The position numbers were made by a program, and so were the translations under genes. The notes below the pieces were generated by a model that was given only the letters and a program-made list of their open reading frames with translations, was not told where the DNA came from and searched no databases. Below are positions 1 through 10,606 of a stretch of 64,000 bases of DNA, piece by piece. Within the stretch, counting starts at the first letter, position 1; the number at the start of each line of letters is the position of its first letter. This DNA is from Yamagishiella unicocca (Eukaryota; Chlorophyta; Chlorophyceae; Chlamydomonadales; Volvocaceae): the NCBI GenBank assembly GCA_003116995.1, contig BDSL01000053.1, forward strand, positions 558,001-622,000. Reading direction: 5' to 3'.

Positions 1-3000
1 GGGTAGGGCCACCACCTCTGACCGAGGTAGGGTACACATTTAACCAAACACATGCTCAACCTGAGCCCTTGGCCTGGTCCGTCCTCGCTGCCATTCGGGG
101 CTTCAACGCATATGACACCCAGTGTTGCTGACCACAATTACCACCCGGCTGAGGTTTTTTGTCGGTCCTGAGTGGCTCCCAGTCAAGCGAAGCTCCCACT
201 AGGCTGCCTTTCCACGGCTAGGGTGCTGGCACGTGCGCTGGTTGCGTGTTGCTTCACCTTTGTCGTGATAGGGTCGTCTTGCGAGGTCTCCGGCTGCGAC
301 CGTTGCGAGCCAGAGGTGTGTGCGGGGCCTTGGCCGTCGTGGAGAAGGCCCGGCACCTTCCCTCGCCCAGCCTCATGCTCCGCAGCTGTTGCTAGGCTGT
401 TGAGGGCATGGAAGGCGTTGAGCGTGTCTGGGTCTAGGTCGCCGCCGACAGTGGTGGCCGCTTCGCTCGCCAGTTTGAGGCACTTAGGCGACGAGCAGCG
501 TGGACAGGGCAGCGGCTGCCGGTCGGCGCCGAGGCAGTCCTATGTTAGGCGCTTGCCACTGAGACGGGTGTCCAGGTTTCCGGGGCGGCGCCAGTGTCAC
601 GAGTGCCTCGCGGCTGAGCGCGAACGTGGCACAGGTGACAACGTTGGCGGCGAACTAAGGCTGTCACGACGGTCCACGTATATTTCAGGCAGCACGGATA
701 CGTAGAAGCCCTTGCCGTGTCGGGCCTCCTCCGCGCAATAAACGCGGCAGGCCCCACGGCGGCTAGAGTGTTGATAGGTAGCTTGCGCCTGCGGGCCAGC
801 GGTCCGACTTCAATTATTGGAAGGGCTGTTCCAATCGAAATACGTAGGCCACTGTCTGAGAATATGGTAGCTGCATTTCGGTGCAAGTGGCCACCGAATA
901 AATACAACAGCAAACAGCGTCTTGGCTAAAGCTTATCAGCCACAACTAGAATAGTAGCCGTGTTGGATAGGTGGTCTAGGCACCCCCGGCTCAGCAACGC
1001 ATAAGGAGGGTTCGAGGACGATGTAGGCACGCCATCGCAGCGCTTGACCAACGCTATTCAAATCAGGCTCTATATCGCGCCTCAGAAGCCAGAACCCAGC
1101 AATATTAGGCTCTTAATGGTCCATACGGGAGCGCACCCGCGTCCGACGGTCCGATTCACGGTCCCTCACCGAAACTCGTACTATCGTGTCGCGCCTTGCT
1201 CCAACTAGGAACGCACGAATGTAGTTGCTTCACTACTTCATAAACGAGGTTCCCGCGGGGTTCTCCAGTTCGTGCGGCGCATTTAGCACTCAAATAATAG
1301 TAGCCGCTACCCTGGTTGTTGGCTTTGTCGTCGAAAGGTGAGGACTATGTGCTTGCCTATTTTTCAAGTTGTAGATGAGAGCTTCAAGCGCCTGAGTCAC
1401 AGCGCGCCCCTTACTATTTCGCGGTGTTGTACACGTTGGAAAGGTCATGTCTCATGTGTCAACGCTTTGGGGTAGATTGGTCCTTCGTCACGCATGCATT
1501 GTACTTCTTCCCCAATCATGCCTAACTGTCCGGCCGATAGATTGCTTGCGTCCTTAACCTTGTCCCCGCCCTATCGCCCCACCCCTGTCGCTTCCACCAT
1601 CCGCAAACTCCTACCCTTTGCAGTGGATCTTTAGCCATATTAACTTAAAATGTTCCCATTGCACGATGGAGGCCAGCACATTTAGGCAAGCCTTTCCTTG
1701 GGACCCGCCCACTCCGCCCCACCTGCTCCGCTTTCGAATCCAATCCCGCAGTGCAGCGCGTTGTCATTCGAAATAACCCAGTCGATAATTCAACCTGCAC
1801 GTGCGGAGCAAAGACTGTGCCTGTCGATGATCGCCTGCATAAACCCATACGTCGCGGCCCCCAGGAGCGTATACGCAGGTATACGCCACGATGGCCCTTT
1901 CCACTGGAGCATTGCCATACATGACAGGCGCCCCGTTACTCGTCAGCGTAAATGATCCCGATGGAAGCAACGATAGCCTAGCTACGCGCGCAGCAAGTGC
2001 TCACAGCACGACTGACCTCCATATTTCGTCATGTGAAGCCCGGCCGGTGGCGCCATGGCACTGTGTCTTCATAACACGTATGAGGCGAGCTGCAGCCGGT
2101 GAGGACGTTCTGCTTCCTGCGTCCCTGCCTCCTTGCCGTGTATTATCAATACTGACAGCCATGTTTGCGCGCAGCCGCGGCGGTTGGCTTGGACCCGTCT
2201 GCTGCTAAGCGACGAGATCAAGCAAGAAACTGCTTAACTAAGCTCCAATGCGCTGTCACATGCTGGTTCGTTGCTACGGGTCGTTGGTAGCACACCAATA
2301 CAGTACATGTTGACCGAAACTGTATGTCTGCCTGGAGCTCCGAAAGCCCCCGTCACGGCAACCTCTTCGTCCGCCGCCTCCGCTACTCATCATCACGAAG
2401 CATCGTCATCATCCGTCATACCCCATCTGCATAGCAATGATAAGCTGGCGGCCTGGCGGTTTCGCTGCCACGATTCGTCACCTCCACCCTCCTCCACTTC
2501 CCGTCCCAACTGCTAAGACTTTATCCATTGCACAGACAACCGCCGTAACATACTGCATCCCTTCCAAATGGTAAAAACACGTCGAAAACATCATGCAGCG
2601 GATGGCAAAAACGTCATGCAACCGCTGGCAACGGGTCGTGCGGTCGTAAGCTCCACTGCCGCGACAAGGACACCCAAGTCTTCCCCCCCAACCCCACACC
2701 CCTTGCGCGGACAGCCCACTAGCCCACACGCACGTCGCCTAGCGATACGGCAATCAAGCCAGATACCAGAACATACATCACATCTATTACAGTGTACGAA
2801 GTCCCCATCATGTTCCTGCACGAGGCACATGCACCACATTATACCATTACCACGGGGTTCATTTTTCTTCCAGCATTCCAGCATCTCTAAAAGAGGCAGT
2901 CCAGGCGCTACCATATCTCCCAGCCCGTGATCCGCACGCGGGCTCACTCCGTTCGCTCCTCGCCATCACTCCACACCGCCTGTCACCCGCACCGCCCGCA

Positions 3001-4183
3001 CTCCGTTCGCTCCTCGCCATCACTCCACACCGCCTGTCACCCGCACCGCCCGCTCGACAGCTGCAATGCCGCATCAAGCGGCGACCCCACCACCCCCACA
3101 GGCCGCAGACACCACATCCAGTGACAACACGAGCGCAGCGCTGCGTATCGCTGCCACCGCACATGTGTCCCCAGACCCACCATCGAGACCCGGCGCGCCC
3201 CGGCGGGTTTACCTCACTGGCTGCGAGCAACGCATTATCACAAGTTTCCGTATGCTGGCGATGAATTAGCTGTCCGCACACTGACCACTCGCCACACACA
3301 TACACACATACACACACCCTCCACTCCAAAAGAAGGCAAGAGGCCTGCAGGCCGCACAGCAGGCGGCCGAACCCCCCCTCCTCCTGGCTTTCCTCACAAC
3401 CCCTCAGGACACGCCCTGTGTCTGGCCAGGGCAGGCGCGGGGGCAGAGCCGGCATCGGAACTGCACCGCCGCCTTGACACCCTCCGGTAGCGAGGAGCCA
3501 TCCATGTGGGGTGGGGCCCAACGCACACGCCACTGCCCCTCACACACCGCACGACAGAGCCGCCGCTCGCGCGCGAACCCCGCACTCGGCAATCCGCACT
3601 CCCACCCTCCTCTCAACGCCCCTCGCAGCGGCTTCGCCGCCGCTGGCCGCTGGCCGAGTTGGCAATGGCAGCATAGGCGCTCACCCAAGCAGACTGCGCC
3701 GTCAGTGCCCACAACAACCCAATTCGCAAACATGCATGGTTTTTATTTCCGCTGCATCACATAACCCGGGAGCCGCGGCCCGCCCACCGAACCCAGCAGC
3801 CCCTTCCCCCCCACGCCGCGCAGCAGTGGTCCCAGCGGGGCCCCCGAGCCGGTCGTACAGCCGCGTGCGTGCATCCAGGGAGGGCGGGAGCGCACCTCCT
3901 CCTCCTGCGCAGACGCCGTCACGCTGGGGCCTGGGGGAGTGGCTTTTCAACGCCTCACACACACCAACACCAACTTGCGACAGCACACTTATTAAGATAT
4001 AGAAGCACATCCGCCGCTGCTGCAGCCACAGCCGCAGCAGCACATGAAGCAATAAAACAAGAGCCGGCCGAGGCACCACGCGCTGGCAAACCAATCCGGT
4101 CCAGGCGTTCCAGGCGTTGCTGCATCGCCTAGTGACCAGTGCCGGCAGCAGCACCGCCGCCGCGCAAGCTCGGGCCCTGACCC
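1..4183. other. Region without a convincing gene; probably includes the 3' UTR of the CCR4-type gene
   Basis: Open frames here are short and overlap on both strands. None shows a recognisable domain or a chain of phase-compatible exons. Roughly the first 2.5 kb is less GC-rich than the rest and looks intergenic. The right part lies downstream of the minus-strand CCR4-type stop codon at 4184 and may be its 3' UTR. TTACA at 2787-2791 (TGTAA on the minus strand) is a distant poly(A) candidate. A 54-bp direct duplication lies at 2945-3052. A small gene or degenerate transposon cannot be excluded. Confidence 0.4.
2945..3052. repeat. 54-bp tandem duplication (two copies)
   Basis: Two adjacent, essentially identical 54-nt units beginning CACTCCGTTCGCTCCTCGCC start at 2945 and 2999. 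The sequence is outside any supported exon. Confidence 0.85.
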
Positions 4184-7100
4184 TCACAGAGGTCGCAGCT
4201 CAAACCGCGTCATGATACTGATGTGGTCGCTGCCCCAGCCCTCCGCGGGCAGCCCCTGCGGCAGCAGCGCCAGGTCCGGCGGCTGCAGCACCGCCACCGG
4301 CACCAGCTGGAAACGAGGAGCTGGGCCATCGGCGGCCGCCTCGCCCCCGCCGCTGCTGCTGCCGCTGCTACTGCTGCTGCTACTGCCGCCGCTAGCCGAG
4401 GCGCAGCCGCCGTGCCGCTGCCCCTGCTCTTGGGAACCCTCGCCCTCGCCTCCGCGGCACCCGCACGGGGCCTCCCTGGAGGACGACCCTCCGCCAGGGC
4501 TCCCCCCCTGCTGCTGCTGCTGCGGACCCCGCCCCCCGGCTCCCGCGCCCCCCTGCAAGATGGCCTCGCCGGTGTACCAAATGAAGTCGACGGTGCCCAT
4601 GAAGCCGCTGTGGATGGACGTGAAGGAGGGCTCGGCGCGCGCCACCTCCATGTAGCTGCTCCGAAGCCGCAGCGGGTGCCGTACGACGAGATCCCCGCCC
4701 GCCTCGGACGCCGGCTCGCTTTGCGGGAAGTCCATGGACCGCCGCCCGCAGCCGGAGGGCCCTATGGACGACCCGTCGGCGCTGAAGCGGCTGACGGAGG
4801 GGCTCGTGTGTTGACGGCCCATCGCGCGGCAGCTGGAGCCGGATGGCGCCTGGTCACCTCCACAGACCCCGTCGAGGCCCGCGGCGTCGGGCCCGTCGCG
4901 CCCCTGCTGCTGCTGGCTGCCCCTCTGGCCGGCACCAGCGGAACAGCACGACGGCAGGCCCCGGCCGCCCAGCTGCTGGCGGCCCGAGCGGGCGGCCGTA
5001 AACTGCTCCCCCATGGCCAACCTCAGCTCCGAGTCCGACCACCGGTCGCGCTGCTTGGACAGAAAGGAGTCGAGCACCTTGGTGGCGGCGGCGGCCTTGG
5101 CCCCAGGCGACGCCGCCGCCGCCGCCGCCGCTGCAGCTGCCGCCACCGCCGTTGCAACTGCCGCCGCCGCGGCCCCCGTGGCGGTGGCGGCGGTGTCCGC
5201 GGCGATGCTTGCGAGCCGTTGAGCGACGGCCGCCGGCGAGGCAGTGGTCCCGGCGTCCGCCGCCCCCGCTGGGGGTCTCTCACGAGGTGTGAGGGGGGGA
5301 GATGCGCCGGCTGCCGTGACGGTGGCGTCGGTGGTGGTGGGGCTGGAGCCGGACGGTGCTGCTGCGGCGGCGGCGGCTGTCAGCTGCGCGTGCAGCTGCT
5401 TGACCTCCGACACGGGCTTGTACTGAGTGTGACACACGCCGTGGAGCTGACCTGCGGGCGCCACCGCGTGTTGCACGAGGGGTAGCATGAGGTGGAACCG
5501 GTGGGGCGGCGGGGGGCAGGGCAGGAGCGGGTTGAAGGGAGGTTGCAAGAAAAACCCGTGTACGAAAGGAAAATCGTTTACCGTTGACGGGAGGTGGGTC
5601 GGGGTGGTAAAGACTGTCGCTGGACGGACAGCAAACAAACGAGAGGCAGCCAGGACGCTCTGTCCGCACCCACGTCGCCAAAACCACAGCCCCCCCCCGC
5701 CCTCCGCAAGCTGTCCAAACCCATCCCCCACCCCATCCCCCCCCCATCGTCGCCGCCCCCCGCACCGCTGAGCTTCTTGCGGGCGGTCTGCGCCAGGTCC
5801 AGCGACCCACGGGTCACATACTGGTACAGCGGGCTGCCCGCGGTGCTGTTGAAGTCTCCCGTGATGATCGCCAGCGTCTGCAGGGGCGGCGCCAGCTGAC
5901 CCTCACCCGACCCCGCCTCGTGATCTGCCTGCCGGCCTGCCGCGCTGGGGGCCTTGCGCCTGCGGCCCTCGACCGCCGCGCCCCCCTGCGACTGCTGGAG
6001 GTCGCTGCCGCTGCCGCCGCCGCTGCCGCTGCTGCCGCCGCTGCCGCTGCTGCTGCCGCTGCTGCTGCTGCTGTGCGGCTCCTCCGCGGGCGGGTCTGCC
6101 GCCAAGTTGGCTGTGCGGTGGAGCAGGGTGCGCAGCTGGCCGAGCTTCACGTGGCCCTTGTCGGGGTCGAAGGTGATGTGGGTGGTGGTCACCAGCAGGC
6201 GCACGGAGGACAGGGCCTCGGCTGTGCGGCTGTAGGGGGGGAAGGAGGCGGTGTGTGTGTGTGTGTGGAATGGGAAACGGCCAGGGAGGTGGGGGCCGTG
6301 CAGGACTGCGCCATGCTTGGCGATGCGCCGTGGGGTTCGAGGTGTCGAGGTCGCCGCCTCCCTCGTCACCCGGCGGTGACACCGTTAAAACTCCCCGCCC
6401 CCCTCGCCCCCCCCCTCCCGGCCCCGCCCTCCACATACGCACCGGTCCATCCCCTCGGTGCTCCTGTGTCGTGGTGCCAGGCTGAGCATCATGGCCACGT
6501 TGTCATCCAGCTTAAGAGGCGCGAAGAACAGCTGCTGCGCGGAGCACACGCGCAACCGGTCCGTGCGCCTGCGGCGGTGAGAGCGCGGGTGCCGGGTCAT
6601 CGACTGCCACGCCAGCTGCCGAAAGACTGCTCCCACATAAACTCACACGCAGAAAGACCGGCATGCAGAAAGACTGCTCACACATAGTCACACGCAGAAA
6701 GACCGGCATGCAGAAAGACTGCTCCCACATAAACCCACATAACGCGGGAGGCCCTGGGCAGGGCACCCCCCACCCCACCGCGAAGGCTATGCAGGCGTAT
6801 GCAGCCACTACATTTCCCCAGTCGCGTTACCGGTTCTTTGATCGTAACCCCATCACGAAATTACTATGTCTACTGCACCAGCGCAAGGCCCCCCGGGGCA
6901 ACACCCATGCTTCGCCTGATTGTCTGACCGCCGATCGAGCCCGACAAACCGCGACACCTGCGGGGCGCGGCGAAAAACACGTTCACACGAACTAGGAGCC
7001 GGAGGGCGGAGGGCTTACCAAAAGGTCGCACAGCCGTCGCGCCTCCGCCCAGTTCGCCCAACGAAGCGCCCCTCGTAGCTGCGGTGGTAGCGGTGAGGGT

Positions 7101-9819
7101 TCTTGGGGGGTGAGGGTTTGAGGGGCGAGGGGCAGGGCGGGTGGAGCGGTGGCGGCAGCCCTGCCGGCAGCACGCCCTTACACAGGTCGCCTGATCGAAC
7201 CCCGTGCGACATAGCAGCGGTCCAGCGGCAGCTCAGCTGCCACCCCGGCAGCACCTAGAGGCCCTGGCTTCCAACTAACACGCAGCGTGGTCGGCCGCCC
7301 CTCCGCATGCTGCTGCTGCTCGCGGCACTGCCGCCTCCGTGTGTGTGACCGCCCGTGCTCCCTCCCTCGCCTCTCTCCAACACCCTTCCCTGCGACAGCA
7401 ACTCCCCCCCCCCTCCCGCAGCCCCCATCTCGGGTGTCAGCTCACCGGTCCCACCATCCCGCCCGTACCCATCCCGCCGGAACCGACGTCCGACACTCGC
7501 CGTATCCTAGCCTATCCGATACTTTGCCCCTCGTACGACCAACACGCGTTGCTCCGCTACCCACCCCATGTCCCGCATCTTCTCCTCCAGTTCCTGGTAG
7601 TGCTGCACCTCCTGCGGGTCGCCGGGGCAGCCGGGCGGGGAACGGGGCGAGCGGGGGTTTAAGGAGAATCCTCGAATCCACGGCCGACAAACCAAGGCGG
7701 TGATGATAGCGGGGCGAGCGGGGGGGACCACCACTGGGTGATAGCGGGGGGGACCACCATTGGGTGATAGCGGGGGGGACCACCACTGGGTGATAGCGGG
7801 GGGGACCACCACTGGGTGATAGCGGGGGGGACCACCACTGGGTGATAGCGGGGGGGACCACCACTGGGTGATAGCGCGGCGCGTGCCGTGCATCATCAGC
7901 GGCGCCGCCGCCGCATGGTGCACCTCACACCAACCACCACCAACCACCAACCGTCAAACCCACGTCCGGGTCGCCGTCCCGGCGGGGAGCGTACCCACGT
8001 GCCTTACCGGCGGCCAGCGCCCGCGCAGACAGCACCTGGGGCTGCCGTCCGATGGAGCACCGTCCCAAGACGTAACCCAAGACGTAACCCAAGACGTAAC
8101 CCAAGACGTAACCCAAGACGTAACCCAAGACGTAACCCAAGACGTAAGCGTAAGCGCTACTCGTGGTTTCCCCCTTCCTGCTCCCCCCACCTCCCACCCG
8201 CGCAACGCTCCTGCGCACCACCACCCCGCCATACCCCCCCCCCACTCTCATCCCGCTAGTAATGTCCTCTCTCCTCCTCTCAAAGCCAATTCCATGGGTT
8301 TCTTCGCCTCCCTCCGCTCCCACTGCCCCCCGCATTTCCCCGCCCCCCCCCCGGTTCTCCAGCATGCATCTCAAACGTCTGTTCTAAACGGTTTTTTCGG
8401 GCATCCACGGGTCTTCCTCGAACCCCCCCGGCCCCCACCTGCAAGCAAACCACATCCGGCTCCCAGTGGCGGATTTCCTCCAGCAGCAGCGGCCGCCGGT
8501 TCTCCCACCGCAAGTGCTCATCGGCCACGTCCCGGTACAACTTGGAAGCGAAGTGCTGGGCCTGAGGGCAGGCGGGTGGGAGGGTGGAGGGCGTTGCCGC
8601 TGAGACGCGAGTGTCGGGAGGTGGCGTGGGGCCCAGTTGGTTGCGAGATGGATGTGGGTCGCGTGTTTCGCGTTTCGCTTCGCGTGTTATACGGCCCCTC
8701 ATATGCCACCGCTGGTTTCCTACACTTGACTCCCCCCTGCCCGACTTGGGTCGCTGCAGGGTGCAGGGACGCCAACATGGGGGAGGCAGCCGGAGGCAGC
8801 CGGAGGCAGCCGGAGGATGGCGATGTCGGGTGTGCGGCGCGGACTGGGTTGAGAGGGGCGGGGGGAGGGGCCGCGCCGAGCTGGTGGGGCTGACTGGACG
8901 GCGCTGCAGGGAGTTGCGCTGGCAGGCCGCTCCGTTGGAAGGAGATGACGGGGTGAGAGGCTGCGCGCGAAGGGAATGCCGCGAAGGAAACCGTCCGACC
9001 GGCAGCTGGGGTCACCGGGATAACCCCGCGCGCATACACACGCACACACCCGGGACGCCGCCATCGACACTGCTCGCAAGTAGCGTGAGCCGCGACGGGA
9101 GCCGAGCAGTACTGCGCGGACGTGCAGGAGCCCAAGCCCAGAAGTTCGGGTGGTCCAGCCAGGTGTGCCCATCGCTTTCTGTGCAACGGATAATCTTAGC
9201 TGGCATGAAGCGCTGGACTTACATACGTGTCAGCGAGGATGTTGTAGCACATCACGCTGAACTTCCACGCCTGTGGCTGTGGCGATGTCTTCGCCGGGTC
9301 CGCCGGTTCCAGATCGCCCGCGCTGGGGCGCATGGGCGCTGGCGCCCCGAGAAGTGCAGATGAAGAGGCGCCAGATGCAGACGCTGATCTTGTGGCGGTC
9401 GGCGAGGCCGACGCTTGCGTCCAGACTCGTTGTCCATACTGTTGGGGAGTCGAGTCCCCCGTATCTGAAGCCTGGCAACCAAGCGACGCCTTTGGATTCG
9501 TTTGCTGAGGCTCAGCTTTCCGCAATGCGCCGGACTGCTCTTCCCGAAGAAACGCCTGCATGGACGTGTTCGCCAGCTGGACCGCAGCTGTGGAGCCGCA
9601 TCCAGCGGGCGCTGCCATGGCAGCTGCTGCAGCGCGAAGACTGCTGGTGACGCTCTGTGTGAATTCGTCAAGAGGCGAGTAAACAGGCGAGTAAACAGGT
9701 GCCGACTGTACTGACTTCTGCTGCGTCCTGCTGACATTTCCAGTGGCTTGAATATGCGATGCCATTGTTTGTACTTCACGGCGGACTCTCGCGCTGCTGC
9801 AGCGTCGAGCCCCAAACAT
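4184..9819 (-). CDS. CCR4-type exonuclease/deadenylase (endonuclease/exonuclease/phosphatase fold)
   Basis: Predicted Mg-dependent poly(A)-specific 3'-exonuclease related to CCR4/Angel/nocturnin, acting in mRNA turnover. Exons in minus order: 9819-9223, 8561-8439, 7611-7565, 7078-7019, 6568-6443, 6229-5766, 5451-4184 (894 codons). Family motifs appear in order: CYNILADTY near residue 197; WENRRPLL and DVVCLQE, the Glu being a metal ligand and the last two residues of the motif split by an intron; DGCATFW; LDDNVAMM; THITFDPDKGHVKLGQL; ITGDFNSTAGSPLY; and the C-terminal SDH motif GSDHISI just before the stop. The start chosen is ATG at 9819; a second in-frame ATG lies at 9765. There is no leucine-rich-repeat region, unlike yeast CCR4. 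Ser/Gly- and Ala-rich insertions interrupt the catalytic domain between the DFN and SDH motifs. Angel- or nocturnin-type substrates remain possible. Confidence 0.9.
5541..5579 (+). repeat. Intronic dispersed element, family A
   Basis: Carries TTGCAAGAAAAACCCGTG followed by TACGAA and a short A-rich tail. It lies in the last CCR4-type intron (5452-5765), on the acceptor side. In gene sense the TTGCAA end faces the exon. Related copies are at 21311, 43536, 48361 and 55884. Confidence 0.7.
6620..6740 (+). repeat. Tandem repeat, ~45-47-bp unit, about 2.5 copies
   Basis: Units beginning GAAAGACTGCTC start near 6621, 6668 and 6713. They lie inside the CCR4-type intron 6569-7018. Confidence 0.8.
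7656..7692 (+). repeat. Intronic dispersed element, family D (acceptor-proximal)
   Basis: Contains GTTTAAGGAGAATCC followed by a CCACGGCCGACAAA core. It lies 45-81 bp from the acceptor of CCR4-type intron 7612-8438. A second copy is at 37697-37732, in the opposite gene-sense orientation next to a donor. Confidence 0.7.
7720..7875 (+). repeat. 26-bp tandem array, about 6 copies
   Basis: The G-rich unit contains GGGGGACCACCACTGGGTG followed by ATAG. Copies are nearly identical, with one C-to-T difference. The array is in the middle of CCR4-type intron 7612-8438. Confidence 0.9.
8064..8147 (+). repeat. 12-bp tandem array, 7 copies
   Basis: The unit is CCAAGACGTAAC, perfectly repeated. It sits in the same CCR4-type intron as the 26-bp array. 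Confidence 0.9.
8355..8426 (+). repeat. Intronic dispersed element, family B (donor-proximal)
   Basis: Reads CAGCATGCATCTCAAACG, then TCTGTTCTAAACGG, a T-run, and CCACGGGTCTTCCTCGAA. In the sense of the minus-strand gene the CGAGGAAGACCC end lies just after the donor at 8438. Related copies are at 12794, 18799, 22454, 22619 and 32516. Confidence 0.85.
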
Positions 9820-10606
9820 AGTTCTCCTGAACGTGCTCCAAAGTCTGCCCACTATCTCCCAGGCCTAAGCCTGGCAACAGTACGGCTGTGAACACTGACT
9901 ACCGCACAACTGCAGTAAGCGAATAGCGGTTGTGCGTGTCGCCGGCTGATGGACGTGGCGAGGGGGGGGGACAGGCAAAGTCCCGCCCTTAAAAAGCCCC
10001 GCGGCGAGGATAAATTGTTGCTATGTTGGCCGGCTCTAGCATTACTGCTAGTTTATTCTGCAAGCCGCCGCAAAAGCGATGAAACGTCAATAAAGCTTGA
10101 ACCCCGCTCCGCTAACACTCTTGTATCCTTCGCACCAAAAAAAATATTATTGTAATCGCATTTAAATATGCATTTGTGTGGTAGGCGACAACACCTCTAC
10201 ACGCTTATTTTGCAACCGAAACTTGAACACCGTCGCAAGCATGAGGTGTCGGCGGGATCGCCGATGGAGGGAACCCCCTTCCCCCCAACTGAACATGACA
10301 GCAAAAGTTTTTTGTCCTTGTAGTGTTGTAGATACTGTGATACTTGCATGGGACTTCCATCATATGACACGTGGAGTGCCCTTTCGCGAATGTTGGGGTC
10401 AAGCACGTCTTTAAAACCCGGCCACTGTCAAACACCCTCACAACCACAATCGATATTACTGACCATGAGATTTCTGCTGAAAACTCCAAACGCCGTTTTG
10501 GGATAGGTATACTGTATGTTTACCTCCAGAACGTGCCTGGCTTCTACGACTCACTGCAGAAACACCGACGTTTGCATTATATTAGGGAATGCGAAGTGTA
10601 AACAAC
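9820..10606. promoter_or_regulatory. Shared divergent promoter region (CCR4-type gene / HPP gene)
   Basis: This 787-bp gap separates two start codons pointing outward (9819 minus, 10607 plus). It must hold both promoters and 5' UTRs. It is more AT-rich than the coding DNA, with A/T runs around 10135-10170. No specific element can be assigned. Confidence 0.5.

Noticed and set aside
4223..5485. 420-codon plus-strand open frame
   Set aside because: It is the antisense shadow of the GC-rich last CCR4-type exon. Composition is Arg/Gly/Ala junk, and the opposite strand carries GSDHISI and other family motifs.
7720..8147. Possible CRISPR-like repeat array
   Set aside because: Units are directly abutting without unique spacers, in an intron of a eukaryotic gene.
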